The notes beneath the pieces were generated by a model. That model was given only the letters and a program-made list of their open reading frames with translations, had not been told where the DNA came from and did not search any database. Below are positions 12,970 to 15,292 of a DNA stretch of 15,292 nucleotides, in pieces. The position numbers and the translations under genes are program-made. How positions within the stretch are numbered: position 1 is the first letter of the stretch; the number at the start of each line of letters is the position of its first letter. Source of the stretch: an uncultured Collinsella sp. (GTDB lineage Bacteria; Actinomycetota; Coriobacteriia; Coriobacteriales; Coriobacteriaceae); the NCBI GenBank assembly GCA_902496005.1, contig CABUZI010000035.1, positions 1 through 15,292 of the forward strand. Reading direction: 5' to 3'.

Positions 12970-14270
12970 TCGTCCACCTCCTCTTGCGTGAGCGTTCCCG
13001 ACCGTAAGCCCTCCGCAATAAACGGCGGCTCGCGGTCGAGCGTCCAGGTGCGCTCGGCGGCATCGAACGTCACGTAGCGCTCGAGCTCAACACCGCCCGA
13101 CGCGCCGCGGTGAACCCCCGAATATGAGGCCACAAAGCGCCTGCCATCTGCATGGCGCTCGGACATCACGATGCCGTCGAGCGCCATGGCGATCTGCTCT
13201 TCGATAAGCTCACTCGGCAAATCGATGCCGTAGCGCGCAAGCAGCGTCAGGCGAACCACGGTCTCCTGCTCGGTACCCGCATGGAGCGTGGTGAGCGAGC
13301 CGTCGTGGCCCGTGTTCATGGCCTGCAGCATGTCGCAGCACTCGGCACCGCGCACCTCGCCCACGACGATGCGGTCGGGGCGCATACGCAAAGCATTGGT
13401 CACCAGGTCGCGAATCGTCACCGCACCCTCGCCCTCGATTGACGCCTCACGCGCCTCCAGACGAACAACGTGTGGGTGATGTGCAAACTTGAGCTCGGCG
13501 GAATCCTCGATCGTCACGATGCGCTCGCCGGTGGAAATCTCGCACGACAGCGCGTTGAGCAGCGTGGTCTTGCCCGACCCCGTGCCTCCCGCAACCGCCA
13601 AGTCCTGCCGCAACGACACCGCGCACGACAGCAGCTGCGCATACCAAAGCGGCAGTGACCCCAACCCCACAAGCTCGTCCAACGAACAGATACGGTCCGA
13701 GAACTTACGGATGGTGAGGATTGGTCCGTCGATCGCCACGGGTGGAATCACCGCGTTGACGCGATAACCCGTCTTGAGGCGAGCGTTGACGATGGGGCTA
13801 CGCTCGTCGACACGACGGCCAAGCGGCGAGATGATGCGGTCGATGAGCACGCGGATCTGCTCGTCGTCCTCAAACGCGTGCTCGATGGGATGCAAAACGC
13901 CGCTGCGCTCAAAAAAGGCAGAGCGACAGCCGTTGATCATGATTTCGGTAACGGTGTCGTCCTCGATGAGCGGCTGCAGCGGTCCCAGGCCCACCACGTC
14001 ATCTAGGATCTCGTCGACGATGATCTCACGCTCAGGCGTCGCCAAGTCGGTCGGCTCTTCCACGTTGAGTGCCGCTTCCACCGCCGGACGTAGCTCAGAG
14101 CGGGCAAGGGCCGAATCGACGTAGGCGCTGATGCGCGCCACCTCGTCGTAGCCCATGCGGTCCATCACCGCACGCTTGGTGCGGCGTTTAACGGCACGGT
14201 GGCGTCCCGCATCAACGGGAGCAGCCGCGGCGGCCGCGCCAGCGGCTTTAATCCTCGTCTGCAGACTCAT
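12942..14270 (-). CDS. tadA: TadA/CpaF secretion ATPase
   Basis: 442 aa hexameric-type secretion ATPase (VirB11/CpaF family) that powers Flp pilus assembly from the cytoplasmic face of the membrane. An Ala-rich N-terminal tail (1-20) leads to the N-terminal domain, then the nucleotide-binding core: Walker A GGTGSGKTT at 228-236, Asp box TIEDSAEL at 253-260, Walker B DRIVVGEVRG at 299-308 and His box GHDGSLTTLH at 321-330. The arginine finger is probably among R183-R193. Length is typical for CpaF. The ATGA start overlaps the tadZ stop by 4 bp, with a G-rich site (GAGGGTGA) just upstream. It is very confidently a Tad ATPase by context and motifs. Confidence 0.96.
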   Translation of the reverse strand: MSLQTRIKAAGAAAAAAPVDAGRHRAVKRRTKRAVMDRMGYDEVARISAYVDSALARSELRPAVEAALNVEEPTDLATPEREIIVDEILDDVVGLGPLQPLIEDDTVTEIMINGCRSAFFERSGVLHPIEHAFEDDEQIRVLIDRIISPLGRRVDERSPIVNARLKTGYRVNAVIPPVAIDGPILTIRKFSDRICSLDELVGLGSLPLWYAQLLSCAVSLRQDLAVAGGTGSGKTTLLNALSCEISTGERIVTIEDSAELKFAHHPHVVRLEAREASIEGEGAVTIRDLVTNALRMRPDRIVVGEVRGAECCDMLQAMNTGHDGSLTTLHAGTEQETVVRLTLLARYGIDLPSELIEEQIAMALDGIVMSERHADGRRFVASYSGVHRGASGGVELERYVTFDAAERTWTLDREPPFIAEGLRSGTLTQEEVDEWRSLCPSS

Positions 14271-15292
14271 CGCGAATCACCCTCACGCGACCAGGGAAGA
14301 CGGATGCGCGGGCGCTCGGTGCGGGTCGCGCGGTCGGCGACCATATCGCTCCAGGAACCGACGGCGCAGCCCAGCTCCACGAGCATCTCGCGCGTGGCCT
14401 CGCGCACGCTGGTCGCAAAAGCGCTCGTCTGACCCACTGCCTCGTCGGCGCGACCGAATGCCATGAGCGCGGCCAAATCCTGACCGCCATCGGCGATGCG
14501 GATCTTGGAGCTCAGTGCGCAGGCAATCTCGAAGCGCATGGCGACGTCCTCGTCGGCACCGCGCGCACCAAACCGGTTGAATACGGCGCTCATACGCGTG
14601 CGTGGCACGCCCACACGGCTCGCCAGCTCAATGACGCGCGAAGCGGATGTCGCGGACGATACCGCCGCATCGCCTACGACCAGGCAACGGTCGCTCGCCG
14701 CTACCGCGGCGGCCACGGCATCACCCCAAAAGACCGAGGTGTCGACAAAGACCACGTCGGATTCGCGGCGCAAAACATCGAGCAATAGCTCCACCGGAGG
14801 TGCCATGAGCTCGGCCTTCTCGGGGGCCGCGACAGGTCCCCAGAGCGTGACGCCCGGGGCGACGCGCATCGATGCGGCCACGATATCCGGCTCGGCAAGT
14901 GCGCCCGCCGCCGACGGCTCGATAAGCATCGCCATATCGTGCGGGGCATCGACACCCAGTAGATCGTATAGGTTTCCAAACATGAGGTCCAAGTCGAGCA
15001 CAGCGGCACGCAAACCCAACAGCGACGCCGCATGCGCCATGGTGGCAACGATCGTCGACTTGCCGCAACCGCCCGATCCCGAAACGGCGCAGACGATCGG
15101 TGCCCGACGCGACGGAATCGAAGCGTCCGCCGACAGCGCGGGGGCTGACGGTGCAGGAACCGGCGACACGGACGCGGGCGATAACATCCCCGTCTCCCCC
15201 GCCGCGGTCACGCGCTGAGCCCAAGCCGGCATGGCAGGCTGCCCGGGCTGCGGTTCCGAAGCCAAAGACGCAGCGGCACACGCCTCGCCAGC
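14267..15292 (-). CDS. tadZ: TadZ/CpaE-like pilus-localisation ATPase, 5' end cut by the window
   Basis: A ParA/MinD-superfamily ATPase. The open frame runs off the right edge (341 codons visible) with no ATG in its first part, only a TTG at 15265. TadZ/CpaE proteins normally begin with a receiver-like domain of about 130 aa, so the true start is probably outside the window. The visible part starts with a Pro/Ala/Ser-rich linker, then APIVCAVSGSGGCGKSTIVA with the deviant Walker A, LDLDLMFGNL (Walker A' region) and a Walker B-like segment VVFVDTSVF. The C-terminus ends with a basic tail (RPRIRLPWSREGDSR). It places the Tad apparatus in the cell, and it heads the visible part of the operon. 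Confidence 0.9.
   Translation of the reverse strand, partial: AGEACAAASLASEPQPGQPAMPAWAQRVTAAGETGMLSPASVSPVPAPSAPALSADASIPSRRAPIVCAVSGSGGCGKSTIVATMAHAASLLGLRAAVLDLDLMFGNLYDLLGVDAPHDMAMLIEPSAAGALAEPDIVAASMRVAPGVTLWGPVAAPEKAELMAPPVELLLDVLRRESDVVFVDTSVFWGDAVAAAVAASDRCLVVGDAAVSSATSASRVIELASRVGVPRTRMSAVFNRFGARGADEDVAMRFEIACALSSKIRIADGGQDLAALMAFGRADEAVGQTSAFATSVREATREMLVELGCAVGSWSDMVADRATRTERPRIRLPWSREGDSR

Noticed and set aside
11171..12991. Plus-strand open frame of 606 codons opposite flp, tadC and tadB
   Set aside because: Antisense to three confident Tad genes; composition is Arg/Ser/Ala-rich and low-complexity, with no family match.

Overview
The window reads as a stretch of chromosome from a high-GC Gram-positive bacterium of the class Coriobacteriia, most likely Collinsella or a close relative. 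This is inferred from base composition, from the Actinobacteria-type Tad/Flp pilus genes and from the style of the housekeeping proteins; no rRNA or species marker is present. Every convincing protein gene and both complete tRNA genes lie on the minus strand, so transcription runs from high to low coordinates.

Right part (about 6970-15292): a tightly packed Tad (tight adherence) pilus operon. In transcription order it holds a TadZ/CpaE-like ATPase (cut by the window edge), the TadA/CpaF secretion ATPase, TadB and TadC platform proteins, a Flp major pilin, an unrecognised single-pass membrane protein, a second small pilin-like protein, a TadE-like pseudopilin, a large TadG-like protein, a second TadE-like pseudopilin and a DUF192 protein. 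Most neighbours overlap by 1-37 bases and no promoter or terminator is visible inside, so they are probably co-translated. TadZ would place the machine, TadA would power it, TadB/TadC would form the inner-membrane platform and the pilins would form the fibre. The prepilin peptidase and CpaB are not in the window.

Middle (about 6050-6966): a small two-gene module with the look of a toxin-antitoxin pair. The putative toxin is split by a 7-A homopolymer and is followed, with overlapping stop and start, by a ribbon-helix-helix protein. Downstream is tRNA-Phe(GAA) with a strong promoter, a leader hairpin and an intrinsic terminator, then an unexplained 18-bp hairpin.

Left part (1-5960): a GH5-like protein that lacks the usual acid/base glutamate, followed by rsmI, metG, a terminator, rsmA and tatD, a common bacterial translation/rRNA-modification neighbourhood. 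tRNA-Leu(CAG) follows with its own promoter and terminator. Its 3' end and terminator are duplicated as an exact 63-bp direct repeat flanking 126 bp of hairpin-rich DNA that includes a fragment resembling another tRNA 3' half on the plus strand.

The most interesting items are the homopolymer-split toxin-like gene, the GH5-like protein with D-T-P where N-E-P is expected, the duplicated tRNA-Leu end, and a set of four pilin-like proteins that all carry alanine rather than glycine before the predicted peptidase cleavage site.
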